Source: a bacterium (lineage in GTDB: Bacteria; Actinomycetota; Aquicultoria; Aquicultorales; Aquicultoraceae). From it: a stretch of 64,000 nt of DNA. Location of the stretch: NCBI GenBank assembly GCA_902810715.1, contig CADDYS010000001.1:62001-126000 (forward strand), read 5' to 3'. The notes beneath the pieces are model-generated. The model was not told the origin of the DNA. It did not search any database and saw only the letters and a program-made list of their open reading frames with translations. A program made the translations under genes and the position numbers. Positions 8,964 to 18,465 of this stretch are shown here, in pieces (position 1 is the first letter of the stretch; every line of letters starts with the position of its first letter).

Positions 8964-11468
8964 ATGAAAGCAGTAGTTATGGCCGGTGGCGAGGGCAGTC
9001 GGCTCAGGCCGCTGACAAGTAATCAACCAAAACCAATGGTGCCGATTCTTAACAGGCCTGTCATGGATTACATCCTCGAGCTACTGCGCGAACACGGAAT
9101 CGTTGATATCGTAGCCACCCTACATTTTCTCCCGCAACTTATAAAGAACTACTTCGGCAAAGGGGCTGATGCCGGTGTAAACCTGCAGTACTCTATCGAG
9201 GATTTCCCGCTGGGTACAGCCGGGAGTGTTAAAGAGGCGGAGGGTTTCTTGGACGAGCCCTTTATCGTCATAAGCGGCGATGCGCTGACCGATTTTGACC
9301 TATCCTATCTAATAGATTTTCATAAGCGAAAAGGTGCAATGGTTACGATTGCTCTCAAGAGGGTTGAAAATCCCCTTGAGTTTGGCGTTGTTATTACCGA
9401 GGAGTCGGGTCAAATCGAGAGATTTCTTGAGAAACCGACCTGGGGCCAGGTCTTTAGCGACACCGTAAATACCGGCATATATGTCCTGGAGCCTGATATA
9501 TTTAAGCATATCCCCAAAGGCGAGCCGTTTGACTTCAGCAAGGATCTTTACCCGATGCTTTTGGAGAGCAATGCGCCGCTTTACGGCTGCGTTATGGATG
9601 GCTACTGGTGCGACATCGGCAATTTTGAGCAGTACATGCAGGCGCACCGGGATATCCTCGACTTGAAGTCCAAGATACAGCCTCCGGGGATTAGAATGAG
9701 GGAGAACGTCTGGATCGGCGACGGTGCCGACGTTGATCTCTCGGTTGATATATCCGGCCCGGTTGTAATAGGGCAGAACGCAAAGATAGAGCCGGGTGCA
9801 GAGCTGGACGAGTACTCGGTTATCGGAAACAACGTTGTCATGAAAAGCAAAGCCCATACGCACCGCAGCATCGTCTGGGATAACGCCTATCTCGGCTCGC
9901 AAAGCCACATCCATGGTGCGGTGGTCGGCAAAAACTGTGACATTAAAAATGGCGTTCGTATTGAAGAGGGCGTGGTTGTCGGCGATGATTCGGTAATCGG
10001 CGAGGGCGCGGTAATAAGCCATGATGTTAAAATATATCCGTTCAAGAGGGTGGATGAGAGTGCGGTTGTAAACAGTAACCTTATATGGGAATCCAGGGGG
10101 ATGAGGAGCCTCTTCGGCGCAAAGGGCGTAAGCGGCTTAATAAATATCGACATTACGGTTGAGCTTGCGTTAAAGCTTGCGATGGCTTACGGTACCACAT
10201 TAAAGAAAGGCTGCTCGGTTGTGGTAAGCCAGGATGCAAGCCGCGCTGCCAGGATGATTAAGCGAGCGATGATCGCGGGCTTGAACGCGACCGGTGTTAA
10301 CTGCAGCGACCTTAGGATAGTCTCCTCGTCTGTAAACAGGTTTCTTATCCAGACGGGTCAGGAGGTCGGGGGCATACATATAAGGACCTCTCCCTTTGAC
10401 CAACAATCCATGGAGATACATTTCTTTGATTCGCACGGGATAAATATCAAAGAGGGCTCGCAGCGCGACATAGAGAAGTACTACTACCGCCAGGATTACA
10501 GGAGAGTGTTCTTTACCGAGATCGGCGAGACCAAATTCCCGCAGAGGTCAATTGAGATGTACCGGGACTCGATCCTTCGTGTTATCGATGCGGAGAAAAT
10601 TCGCCAGAGAAGGTTCAAGGTTGTTGTCGATTACGCCTTTGGAAGCACAACGCTTATGATGCCGCATCTCCTGGAAAAGCTAAACTGCGATGTGATAGGC
10701 TTAAACACTTATACCAGCGAAAACAAGACGACGATATCGCCGGAGCAGCTAGGGGCGGCGGTTCAACAATTGTCCAAGATAGTTGATACGTTTAAAGCGG
10801 ATTTCGGTATCATGATCGACAGCGGCGGCGAGAAGGTGATGCTGATAGATGACCGGGGGCGGTCGATCACACCGGACGACGCGCTGCACCTATTTGTATT
10901 TCTCACTTGCCAGCACGAAGAAGCGCGGGGTAAAATCGCTGTTCCCTTAACCGTGTCTTCTATTGTAGAAGATATCGCGGCAAGCTACGGGCGAGATGTG
11001 ATGAGGACAAAAGTCAGCCCGAGGGCGATGATGGAGGCGGCGCTTGATAAGAACGTGGTATTTGTAGGGGCGCAGGGCGGCGGCTATATATTCCCCAAAT
11101 TTTTACCGGCCTATGACGGCGTAGTTACGTTCTTTAAGCTTATGGAGTACCTGGCTATGGCAGAACGGCCTCTATCTGAGCTGGTGGCAACTCTGCCATC
11201 ATATTATCTATCTCACTCCAACACGTTCTGCCCATGGGATAAGAAAGGCCTGGTAATGAGAAGAGTTCTTGAGCTCGCTAAGGATTACGAGACCGAGATG
11301 ATCGACGGGGTAAAGATGCACAATAACGGCGGATGGGCGCTCATTCTGCCCGACCCCGATGAACCGGTGGTCCGAATCTACGCGGAGGGCAAGACGCAGA
11401 AAGATGCCGATTACGAAATCGATAGATTGGTGAAGTTCGTTGATGGGGTTATCGGGAACGAAGAATGA
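8964..11468 (+). CDS. Sugar-phosphate nucleotidyltransferase fused to degenerate phosphomannomutase domain
   Basis: An 834-residue fusion. Residues 1-235 are a nucleotidyltransferase with the signature MAGGEGSRLRPLT then PKPMVPI. Residues 250-365 form a left-handed beta-helix of hexapeptide repeats. Residues 375-830 are homologous to phosphoglucomutase/phosphomannomutase. The mutase part lacks its catalytic features: the serine loop TASHNP is replaced by RTSPFDQQ (about 475), and the metal site DGDxDR by DSGGEK (619-624). The N-terminal domain is expected to make an NDP-sugar such as GDP-mannose; the C-terminal domain is probably regulatory or structural. The stop overlaps the next start (ATGA). 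Confidence 0.9.
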   Translation: MKAVVMAGGEGSRLRPLTSNQPKPMVPILNRPVMDYILELLREHGIVDIVATLHFLPQLIKNYFGKGADAGVNLQYSIEDFPLGTAGSVKEAEGFLDEPFIVISGDALTDFDLSYLIDFHKRKGAMVTIALKRVENPLEFGVVITEESGQIERFLEKPTWGQVFSDTVNTGIYVLEPDIFKHIPKGEPFDFSKDLYPMLLESNAPLYGCVMDGYWCDIGNFEQYMQAHRDILDLKSKIQPPGIRMRENVWIGDGADVDLSVDISGPVVIGQNAKIEPGAELDEYSVIGNNVVMKSKAHTHRSIVWDNAYLGSQSHIHGAVVGKNCDIKNGVRIEEGVVVGDDSVIGEGAVISHDVKIYPFKRVDESAVVNSNLIWESRGMRSLFGAKGVSGLINIDITVELALKLAMAYGTTLKKGCSVVVSQDASRAARMIKRAMIAGLNATGVNCSDLRIVSSSVNRFLIQTGQEVGGIHIRTSPFDQQSMEIHFFDSHGINIKEGSQRDIEKYYYRQDYRRVFFTEIGETKFPQRSIEMYRDSILRVIDAEKIRQRRFKVVVDYAFGSTTLMMPHLLEKLNCDVIGLNTYTSENKTTISPEQLGAAVQQLSKIVDTFKADFGIMIDSGGEKVMLIDDRGRSITPDDALHLFVFLTCQHEEARGKIAVPLTVSSIVEDIAASYGRDVMRTKVSPRAMMEAALDKNVVFVGAQGGGYIFPKFLPAYDGVVTFFKLMEYLAMAERPLSELVATLPSYYLSHSNTFCPWDKKGLVMRRVLELAKDYETEMIDGVKMHNNGGWALILPDPDEPVVRIYAEGKTQKDADYEIDRLVKFVDGVIGNEE

Positions 11469-12862
11469 TAAGAATTAAATTCGGCACTGACGGTTGGCGT
11501 GCGATCATGAACGACACGTTTATAATCCCAAACGTCCGAGTTGTCGCACAGGCTATAGCAGATTATCTAAAAGAAGAAGGTCTGCACGAAAAGGGTATAG
11601 TCATCGGGCACGACACCCGCTTTTTCGCGGAGAAGTTCGCCTCGGAGTGCGCATCGGTTATGCTGGGAAACAGTATACCTGTATATATGGCAAGAAGAGC
11701 TCTGCCCACCCCAATCACCGCGTTTTCTATAAAGATTTATAACACGGCGGGCGCTATTATGCTTACCGCAAGTCACAACCCGCCCGAGTACAACGGCATC
11801 AAATTTATTCCCGAGTACGCCGGGCCCGCCAGCCCGGAGATAACAAACAAAATCGAAAAGCATATAGCTTTAATAAGAGAAAGCGGCCGGATACTGTCGG
11901 CCCTGCTTGAAGGGCACGAGCTCCTAAAAGAAATCGAGCCGATGCCGGAGTATACGAAGCATCTATCCACGCTTATTGATTTTGGAAGGCTAAGGGAAAG
12001 TCACCTGAAAATCGCACTGGACCCGATGTGGGGCGCGGCACAGGGGCTGATGGACACACTTCTTGCCGAAGCCGGATGCACTGTGGAGACAATACATAAC
12101 TACCGCGATGTACTTTTCGGCGGCTCATACCCCGACCCGAGCGAGAAGCACCTGGGCGAGCTTAAGGATGAGGTTATAAAGATGAAATTCGACATGGGCC
12201 TTGCGCTTGACGGCGACGCCGACAGGTTCGGTGCCATCGACTACAACGGCACCTACATCACGGCAAACCAGGTATTGAGCCTGGTGGCGGTACATCTTCT
12301 AAAGAACAGGGGGCTTAAAGGCGTGATAGTTAGAACTATTGCAACCACCCATCTGTTAGATCGAATAGCGCAAGCCCACGGCACTCGTGTTATCGAGGTA
12401 CCGGTTGGTTTTAAATATATCGCGCAGGTGATGATGAAGGAGCCTGTTGTTGTCGGCGGTGAGGAGAGCGGGGGCTTAAGCATAGCGGGGCATATCCCGG
12501 AAAAAGATGGTTTGCTTGCGGATATGTTGCTGGCCGAGATGGTGGCATATGAGCAAAAACCGATGACCCAAATACTCGATGAGATATACGAAAAATATGG
12601 CAGGCTATATACGCAACGGGTAGATGTTCATCTTGAGCAGGAACAAAAGGAGAAGTTGCTTAAGGATTTGAAAGATAACCCCTTCCGCGAAATAGCCGGA
12701 GAGAGGGTTGCGGACGTCAGCTTTGTTGACGGCATCAGGTTTACGCTTGAGGGCAGTGACTGGATTTTGGTAAGACCATCGGGAACTGAGCCTCTTATAA
12801 GGATATATAGCGAATCAAGTGAAAAGAATCGCTTCGCGAATATAGCAGAGTTGTTTATCTAA
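11465..12862 (+). CDS. Phosphomannomutase/phosphoglucomutase
   Basis: A 465-residue alpha-D-phosphohexomutase with all active-site parts: the phosphoserine loop TASHNP (Ser103), the metal loop DGDADR (249-254), the sugar-binding loop GGEESGG, and the phosphate-binding RPSGTEP near the C-terminus. It interconverts hexose 1- and 6-phosphates and would supply the fused nucleotidyltransferase whose last codon it overlaps by 4 bp. Mannose or glucose preference cannot be fixed from the motifs. The pair suggests translational coupling. Confidence 0.93.
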   Translation: MIRIKFGTDGWRAIMNDTFIIPNVRVVAQAIADYLKEEGLHEKGIVIGHDTRFFAEKFASECASVMLGNSIPVYMARRALPTPITAFSIKIYNTAGAIMLTASHNPPEYNGIKFIPEYAGPASPEITNKIEKHIALIRESGRILSALLEGHELLKEIEPMPEYTKHLSTLIDFGRLRESHLKIALDPMWGAAQGLMDTLLAEAGCTVETIHNYRDVLFGGSYPDPSEKHLGELKDEVIKMKFDMGLALDGDADRFGAIDYNGTYITANQVLSLVAVHLLKNRGLKGVIVRTIATTHLLDRIAQAHGTRVIEVPVGFKYIAQVMMKEPVVVGGEESGGLSIAGHIPEKDGLLADMLLAEMVAYEQKPMTQILDEIYEKYGRLYTQRVDVHLEQEQKEKLLKDLKDNPFREIAGERVADVSFVDGIRFTLEGSDWILVRPSGTEPLIRIYSESSEKNRFANIAELFI

Positions 12863-12872
12863 GGCGGTCGAT

Positions 12873-12922
12873 GGCCAAAAGGGGATTTTAAAATCTTTTA
12901 TCTTTCCACCTTTTGGCCTTTT
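12873..12922 (+). terminator. Probable terminator after the phosphohexomutase
   Basis: A 10-bp perfect stem (12873-12882 ggccaaaagg with 12909-12918) is followed by ttttc and a second short palindrome, cgccttttggcg. The loop is long (26 nt) but itself contains gatttta/taaaatc. Termination is plausible, not certain. Confidence 0.5.
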
Positions 12923-13056
12923 CGCCTTTTGGCGAACTTTCATTCTAGATCTACTTTAAAGTGGCCTGCTTATTAGAGCAGGTTATTGCATATTCTAACT
13001 AACCAGCCAATCGTATATACTGATGTAATATTAAACTTTCTCGCGGGGTAATATAG

Positions 13057-13788
13057 TTGAAGAGAAATTGGCACCTTTCGCTGGCGCTTGTCTGTGTGGT
13101 GTTGGGGATACTCCTGGCAACATCATTTAATACGCAGCAGAGAAGTAAAGAAACTCTTAACACATCGCGTAAGAAAGACCTTATAAATACAGTGCATGAC
13201 CTCGAGAAATCTCGGGATAAGCTAGAGGGCGAAATTAAAGACGAGCGTGCGCAAATCGCTAAATACGTGGAACTTGCAGCAAAAAACCAGGGTATCCTCA
13301 TATCTTATAAAAAAGAGCTCGATAAGGTAAAAATGGCGGCCGGCCTGTTTCAGGCCAACGGTGAAGGCCTGGTCGTTACACTTGCCGATAATCCACAATA
13401 CCCAAAAGATGACCCCAACCCGAATAACTACGTAATTCACGATTTCGATGTCAGGCTTATCGTTAACAGTCTTTGGGCGGGCGGCGCCGAGGCGATCTCG
13501 GTCAACGGCCAGAGGCTCATCTCGACCTCGGCAATTCGCTGTGCCGGTGGTTTTATCCTTGTAAACTCGTCCAGGTTAAGCTCTCCATATACAATAAAAG
13601 CTATCGGTAATCCCGGTAAGCTGGCGGGTGCCCTGAATGAGGATATTAACTCAAAGCGGTTTTTAAATGATATCGCCAAGTTTTACGGCCTTAAGGTATC
13701 GGTCGACCAGAAAGATGACATATCGATAAATGGATACAACGGCGGTTTATTAATAGAGAAGGCAAGTGTTGTAGAAGGAGGGAAATAG
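13057..13788 (+). CDS. DUF881 family membrane-anchored protein (first copy)
   Basis: A 243-residue protein with one N-terminal membrane segment (about 7-23), a coiled coil (about 30-90, rich in K/E/L heptads) and an extracytoplasmic DUF881 domain that includes GGAEAISVNGQR. DUF881 proteins flank the small basic protein gene in many Actinobacteria and some Firmicutes, and are thought to act near the cell-division or envelope machinery; no activity is established. TTG at 13057 with GGGG upstream is the only start that keeps the membrane segment whole. The ribosome-binding site of the next gene lies inside the 3' end, so translation is likely coupled. Confidence 0.87.
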   Translation: MKRNWHLSLALVCVVLGILLATSFNTQQRSKETLNTSRKKDLINTVHDLEKSRDKLEGEIKDERAQIAKYVELAAKNQGILISYKKELDKVKMAAGLFQANGEGLVVTLADNPQYPKDDPNPNNYVIHDFDVRLIVNSLWAGGAEAISVNGQRLISTSAIRCAGGFILVNSSRLSSPYTIKAIGNPGKLAGALNEDINSKRFLNDIAKFYGLKVSVDQKDDISINGYNGGLLIEKASVVEGGK

Positions 13789-14127
13789 TTGTTACCTCTA
13801 ATAGGATTAATAATCGGCATAATACTGGGGCTGGTGTTGAATATTCCTGTACCTGTATCTTTGTCGAAATATCTAGGTATTGCGGTTCTGGCGGCCCTTG
13901 ATAGTGCAATCGGCGGATTGCGGGCAAGCCTCGAAATGAAATTTAACGAGAAGTTGTTTTTTACCGGAATATTCAGCAATACTTTAATGGCGGCCTTCAT
14001 CGTATTTATGGGGGATAGATTGGGGATCGACCTATATCTCGCTGCGGTTGTTGCCTTTGGAGTCCGCCTATTCCAGAACCTTGCACTTGTAAGAAGACAC
14101 TATTTCCAAAAAAGGCACTGGGAGTAG
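13789..14127 (+). CDS. sbp: Small basic protein Sbp (DUF1290)
   Basis: A 112-residue membrane protein with three hydrophobic segments and a basic C-terminus (VRRHYFQKRHW). The pattern GxxxGxxLxxxIPxxxSKYLGIAVLAALDS is typical of DUF1290/Sbp. The TTG at 13789 directly follows the first DUF881 gene, with GGAGGGA 6 nt upstream. Its function is unknown beyond envelope association. Its TAG stop falls within the boundary word TAGTAC of the repeat that begins there, so the present C-terminus may have been set by that insertion. Confidence 0.88.
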   Translation: MLPLIGLIIGIILGLVLNIPVPVSLSKYLGIAVLAALDSAIGGLRASLEMKFNEKLFFTGIFSNTLMAAFIVFMGDRLGIDLYLAAVVAFGVRLFQNLALVRRHYFQKRHWE

Positions 14128-14338
14128 TACAGCGTCAAATATAAATTGACAGTTTATTATATAGATCGCCTATCAGTAGTAATATTGCTTATCGATTAAA
14201 GTAAGGTCTGACGCTGTACAGAGAATCGAAAATAGAAAATAGAGAGTAGATTGAATTATTGTGGATAAGTTTGAAGGGTGAGGGTCTTTTAAGATTAAGC
14301 CTTTTCGATTCGGTCTATTTTCTATTCTCTATTTTCTT
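14126..14338. repeat. Composite palindromic repeat element, copy 1
   Basis: Starts with gtacagcgtca (14127-14137), repeated inverted as tgacgctgtac (14209-14219), giving 11-bp perfect inverted repeats around a 71-bp core. The adjoining 120 bp contains gagaatcgaaaatag and its inverted counterpart ctattttctattctc. The whole matches, in reverse orientation, the element at 45731-45944, including the shared word ttgaattattgtg. There is no ORF inside. It looks like a non-autonomous mobile element (MITE-like). Confidence 0.8.
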
Positions 14339-14381
14339 GAACTTATCGGTTGATTGATATGTGATGGAGTGGTAGCTGAAG

Positions 14382-15074
14382 ATGTCGCAATTTTGGTACT
14401 TTATTAAAAAGCTAAACAACCAGGCAAAAAGAACGCAGTTGGCAATTGCAGCGGTTACTGTATTGATCGGTATACTGATAGTAACGCAGCTTCGCGCCCA
14501 CCAAACGGCGGCGCAAGTCCTGCAGGCCGCCACTGAAGATGACCTCGGCAAAATCGTAAGCGACTTAAATAATGAGGTAAACACGCTAAGGGCGGAAACC
14601 GCTGATTTGCGGCTGCAGCTTTTTCAAATAGAGCGTGCAAACCATGATAGCTCAACCATCATGAAGGAGTCATCCAAGACCCTTAATAACCTTAAGGTAA
14701 TCGCGGGGTTGACAAAGGTAAGCGGACCCGGAATTAAAATCCGGTTAACCGATAGGAACTCGCTTTTAGCCTCAAACGACCTTGTAGATATAATAACCGA
14801 GCTAAGAGGCGGAGGAGCGGAGGCGATATCGCTAAACGGAATAAGGATTGTCGCGCGTACCGGGATAATGCAAGATAAGAGGGGAATTTTTATCGACCAG
14901 AGGCAGGTCTCGTCGCCGTATGAGATCATGGCAATCGGTAGTCCCAAGATGCTATTCGATGCGTTAACCATAAACGGCGGCGTTAAAGACAAGCTTTCGT
15001 CTCTATCAGGCGTTGCTTTTGATATAGCCGAGGATAACGATTTAAGAATCGATTCAGTAGCTTTTAGAAGGTAG
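14382..15074 (+). CDS. DUF881 family membrane-anchored protein (second copy)
   Basis: A 230-residue paralogue of the protein upstream of sbp: an N-terminal membrane segment (about 20-35), a coiled coil (about 50-95) and a DUF881 domain with GGGAEAISLNGIR. The ATG at 14382 has only a weak purine-rich site upstream. In mycobacteria the two DUF881 genes bracket sbp in the same order; here a repeat element separates this copy from sbp. The VanW-type gene starts 2 bp later. Confidence 0.85.
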   Translation: MSQFWYFIKKLNNQAKRTQLAIAAVTVLIGILIVTQLRAHQTAAQVLQAATEDDLGKIVSDLNNEVNTLRAETADLRLQLFQIERANHDSSTIMKESSKTLNNLKVIAGLTKVSGPGIKIRLTDRNSLLASNDLVDIITELRGGGAEAISLNGIRIVARTGIMQDKRGIFIDQRQVSSPYEIMAIGSPKMLFDALTINGGVKDKLSSLSGVAFDIAEDNDLRIDSVAFRR

Positions 15075-15075
15075 T

Positions 15076-16914
15076 ATGATTGGAGCAAAAGCGGATTTAA
15101 ACACCAGGATAAAGAACATAATAGATAATCCATCTGCGAGAGTGGCGATTATTACCGCCGCCTCTATTCTTGCCGTCTTGCTGCTGCTTGGTATCGCTGA
15201 TGCGGCTCTTTTTGCGAACAAAATCCATAGAGGAGTTACGGTAAGCGGGGTAGACCTCGGGGGGATGGATAAGAAAGAGGCCCTCTCCAAAGTAAACAAA
15301 CTAGCCGGCGGACTTGAGAAAAAATCTATCAAGCTTGAGTATAAAAGCAGAGTTTGGAAGGTCGACCCGCAAGATATAGAGGTTCGTATCGATAGGGAAA
15401 AGACCGTCCAAAACGCATTTAATATAGGACACCAGGGGGGTATTTTCAAGTCCATCGGCGATAAAATATCCCTCTGGTTTAAACCCAGGGATACCAGACC
15501 TATACTCACATACGATAAGGAAAGATTCAATCTTCTCGTCAATAAAGTCGCAAAAGACGTTGATATACCGGCCGAGGATGCTCAAATCAAGATTGTTGAC
15601 GGGCGGGTTGCGATAACCAGCAGCAAAGACGGTCGCCAGGTTAATAAAAAATCCCTGATAAATAAATTACGTGGGGCGATGGTCTCCCAAGACATCTACA
15701 GGGTAAGCCTGCCGATTGAGGTCTTAAGGCCCGACATAACCGAAGACAATCTCGATGGGGTCAAGAAGACCGTAACCGAGATGGTAAAGTATCCGATAAC
15801 TCTTAAGTACCGCGAGAGTACCTGGGAAGTTTCTGTGCGGCAGATTGCGGACTGGGTAGACTTTGTTAAAACGAGACAGGGGACCCACTGGAGTCTTAAC
15901 GTAGTCTTCGATAAGGACGGGATAAGCAAGTATCTTGAGGATATAACTAAAGGCATAGTCACCGAGCCAAAGGATGCCCAGTTTAACGTCGGAGACGATG
16001 ACAAGGTCACGATAATCCCCAGCAGCGACGGCATGAAAGTCGATCTTGAAAAGGCTTATAACGATATTCTTGATGCCGGCAAAGACTCCGATAAAAGGGA
16101 AGTCTTGCTCTCAATGACAGCCGCTAAAGCAAAGCTGTCCACCGAAGATGCTAACAAGATGAATATAAAGGAGAAGGTAAGCAGCTTCACAACCTTTTAT
16201 AACCCCGCGCAGGCCTCAAGGGTACACAATATACAATTGCTTAGCAGTGTACTTGATGGCAGCATAGTGGCGCCGAACGAGGTATTCTCCTTCAATGGCA
16301 CAATAGGTCCAAGGACGGCTGAAAAGGGGTATCAAGAAGCCCCCGCCATTCTTAACGGAAAACTTGTCCCCTCGCTGGGCGGCGGTGTTTGCCAGGTCGG
16401 CACCACAATGTTTAACACAATATTCTTTGGAGGGTATGAAGTTATCGAGAGACACAACCACAGCTTTTACATTAGCCACTATCCGCTGGGTCGCGATGCC
16501 ACCGTCTCATGGGGCGGCCCCGACTTAAAATTTAAAAATGATACCCCCGCGTATATCCTAATAAAAGTTAAGACCACGGCAAGCTCCATCACGGTCAGCT
16601 TTTACAGCACCAACCAAAATGTGAAGGTCGATTATACAACAGAGGGTCCGACCAACTTTAGGGACGTTCCACCGCAGATTATCGAGGACCCTGCCATGCC
16701 GAAAGGGGTTTCCAAGCAGGAAGAAGAGGGGTTCAGCGGTCGCGATGTCATCGTTTATAGAACCGTATATAGAAATGGCGCAGAGGTTAGAAAAGACAAG
16801 TTCTTCAGCAGGTACGTGCCTAAAAAGGCGGTCATTAGGGTCGGAACCGGACCGGAACCCATCCCGGAACCTGTCCCTGTGGAGAATAGCGCCAATACTG
16901 ACACCGCACAATAA
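15076..16914 (+). CDS. VanW family protein with peptidoglycan-binding-like repeats
   Basis: A 612-residue surface protein. A cytoplasmic start of about 18 residues is followed by one membrane helix (about 20-45). Two YoaR-like putative peptidoglycan-binding domains follow (about 50-170 and 180-360). The VanW domain (about 370-510) carries the segments FSFNGTIGPRT and GGGVCQVGTT, and a G5-like strand-rich end follows (YRTVYRNGAEV). VanW proteins occur in vancomycin-resistance clusters and many Gram-positive envelopes; their biochemical role is unknown. The gene abuts the DUF881 gene, which suggests one envelope operon. Confidence 0.87.
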   Translation: MIGAKADLNTRIKNIIDNPSARVAIITAASILAVLLLLGIADAALFANKIHRGVTVSGVDLGGMDKKEALSKVNKLAGGLEKKSIKLEYKSRVWKVDPQDIEVRIDREKTVQNAFNIGHQGGIFKSIGDKISLWFKPRDTRPILTYDKERFNLLVNKVAKDVDIPAEDAQIKIVDGRVAITSSKDGRQVNKKSLINKLRGAMVSQDIYRVSLPIEVLRPDITEDNLDGVKKTVTEMVKYPITLKYRESTWEVSVRQIADWVDFVKTRQGTHWSLNVVFDKDGISKYLEDITKGIVTEPKDAQFNVGDDDKVTIIPSSDGMKVDLEKAYNDILDAGKDSDKREVLLSMTAAKAKLSTEDANKMNIKEKVSSFTTFYNPAQASRVHNIQLLSSVLDGSIVAPNEVFSFNGTIGPRTAEKGYQEAPAILNGKLVPSLGGGVCQVGTTMFNTIFFGGYEVIERHNHSFYISHYPLGRDATVSWGGPDLKFKNDTPAYILIKVKTTASSITVSFYSTNQNVKVDYTTEGPTNFRDVPPQIIEDPAMPKGVSKQEEEGFSGRDVIVYRTVYRNGAEVRKDKFFSRYVPKKAVIRVGTGPEPIPEPVPVENSANTDTAQ

Positions 16915-17039
16915 TATATACATAATCTTTAAGAATTACCGCCAGCCAAGCGATACTTGCCATATAACCTGGTCAGGACTAGTATTATGCGCATGTTTTA
17001 GTTATTATATAAAGAGATTTTGGAGCAAGGAGTGCGCTT

Positions 17040-18341
17040 ATGATCTGGAATAAGGAAATTGAGATGATGCCCCGTGAAAAACTCGAGGCGCTTCAGCTTG
17101 AGAGGCTTCGAGAAACAGTCAGGCGGGTTTACGAAAATGTACCGATGTATAAAAAGCGGTTTGACGAGGCGGGCTTAGGACCTGATTCCATAAAAACGCT
17201 TGACGATCTGCAGAAGTTCCCATTTACGCTAAAGACGGACCTTAGGGATAACTATCCTTTTGGCATATTTGCCGTCCCGATGAAGGATATCGTAAGGCTT
17301 CATGCTTCCTCGGGGACGACGGGTAAATCCACCGTAGTCGGCTATACAAAGAATGATATAGATGCCTGGTCGGAGCTTATGGCTAGAACATTAACAGCCG
17401 CCGGTACCTCGAACGGTGATGTAGTTCATAATGCCTATGGCTACGGTCTTTTTACCGGAGGCCTTGGCGTCCATTACGGGGCCGAGCGGGTGGGAGCATC
17501 GGTTATCCCGATATCCGGCGGAAACACGAAGCGCCAGATCACGATCATGAAGGATTTTGGAAGCACTATCCTTGCCTGCACTCCTTCATACGCGCTCTAC
17601 CTTGCAGAGGTGGCCGAAGAGGTAGGTTTAAAGAACGGAGATCTTAAGCTTAAGGCGGGTGTATTTGGCGCCGAGCCCTGGACAAACAGCATGAGAAAAG
17701 ACATCGAGGAAAGACTGCATATACTTGCGATAGATATATATGGCCTAAGCGAGGTCATCGGGCCGGGAGTTGCCTACGAGTGCCCGGAAAAAGACGGCCT
17801 GCACGTCGGTGAGGACCACTTCATCGTAGAGGTTATCGACCCGGAGACCGGCAAAAGGCTGCCTCCGGGAGAGAAGGGCGAGTTGGTCTTTACTACGATA
17901 ACCAAAGAGGCGATACCGGTGATTCGCTACCGCACGAGAGATATCTCGGCGATAAACTTTGAGCAGTGCGCGTGCGGTAGAACCATCGCCCGTATGGACA
18001 GGGTGACCGGCAGGACGGATGATATGCTTATAATAAGAGGTGTAAACGTGTTCCCGTCCCAGATCGAGAGCGTTTTGATGGAAATAGATGGGACCGAGCC
18101 GCACTACCAGCTTATCGTGGATAGGATCGGCCAGCTTGATATGCTTGAGGTTCAAGTAGAGGTTGGCGAAAAATTTTTCTCCGACGAGGTGAGATTGCTT
18201 GAAGCCTTTGAGAACAAAATTAAAGGTGAAATTGAAAGCGCGCTTAACATCTCGGTAGATGTTAAGCTGGTTGAGCCAAAAACTATCCAGCGGAGCGAAG
18301 GCAAAGCAAAACGAGTGATCGACAGGCGAAGCCTGTCGTAG
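17040..18341 (+). CDS. paaK: Phenylacetate-CoA ligase family protein
   Basis: A 433-residue AMP-forming acyl-CoA ligase of the PaaK type. It has the phosphate-binding loop SSGTTGKST (about 91-99), the adenylate motif [11 protein letters not shown], the hinge RTRDI and the C-terminal [19 protein letters not shown]. It activates phenylacetate or a related aryl acid to its CoA thioester. The ATG at 17040 follows AAGGAG. An ACT-domain gene is next; this pairing is common in anaerobes that take up or release aryl acids such as phenylacetate and indoleacetate. Substrate choice is not readable from sequence. Confidence 0.9.
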   Translation: MIWNKEIEMMPREKLEALQLERLRETVRRVYENVPMYKKRFDEAGLGPDSIKTLDDLQKFPFTLKTDLRDNYPFGIFAVPMKDIVRLHASSGTTGKSTVVGYTKNDIDAWSELMARTLTAAGTSNGDVVHNAYGYGLFTGGLGVHYGAERVGASVIPISGGNTKRQITIMKDFGSTILACTPSYALYLAEVAEEVGLKNGDLKLKAGVFGAEPWTNSMRKDIEERLHILAIDIYGLSEVIGPGVAYECPEKDGLHVGEDHFIVEVIDPETGKRLPPGEKGELVFTTITKEAIPVIRYRTRDISAINFEQCACGRTIARMDRVTGRTDDMLIIRGVNVFPSQIESVLMEIDGTEPHYQLIVDRIGQLDMLEVQVEVGEKFFSDEVRLLEAFENKIKGEIESALNISVDVKLVEPKTIQRSEGKAKRVIDRRSLS

Positions 18342-18426
18342 TGCTGCAGAAATGTAGTTGCCCGATTTATCGGGCCAAAGATGCTCCATAAATGGAGCAA
18401 CTACAATTAATTGTTAACTGCAGCAC
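18341..18426. repeat. Nested palindromic element bounded by TGTAGTTGC (copy 1)
   Basis: Inner 9-bp inverted repeats tgtagttgc (18353-18361) and gcaactaca (18397-18405) enclose cccgatttatcggg and a second palindrome. They sit within outer 9-bp inverted repeats gtgctgcag (18341-18349) and ctgcagcac (18418-18426). The inner unit recurs, with a 24-bp insertion, at 59422-59498, and its left half at 41501-41520. No ORF is present. MITE-like. Confidence 0.8.
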
Positions 18427-18465
18427 CTTGGCACTAAATAGCAGCGATTTAGCCCTGTGCTACTG

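Noticed and set aside
9309-10022. 237-residue minus-strand frame within the nucleotidyltransferase fusion
   Set aside because: Shadow of a long, well-supported + strand gene; no motif or ribosome-binding site.
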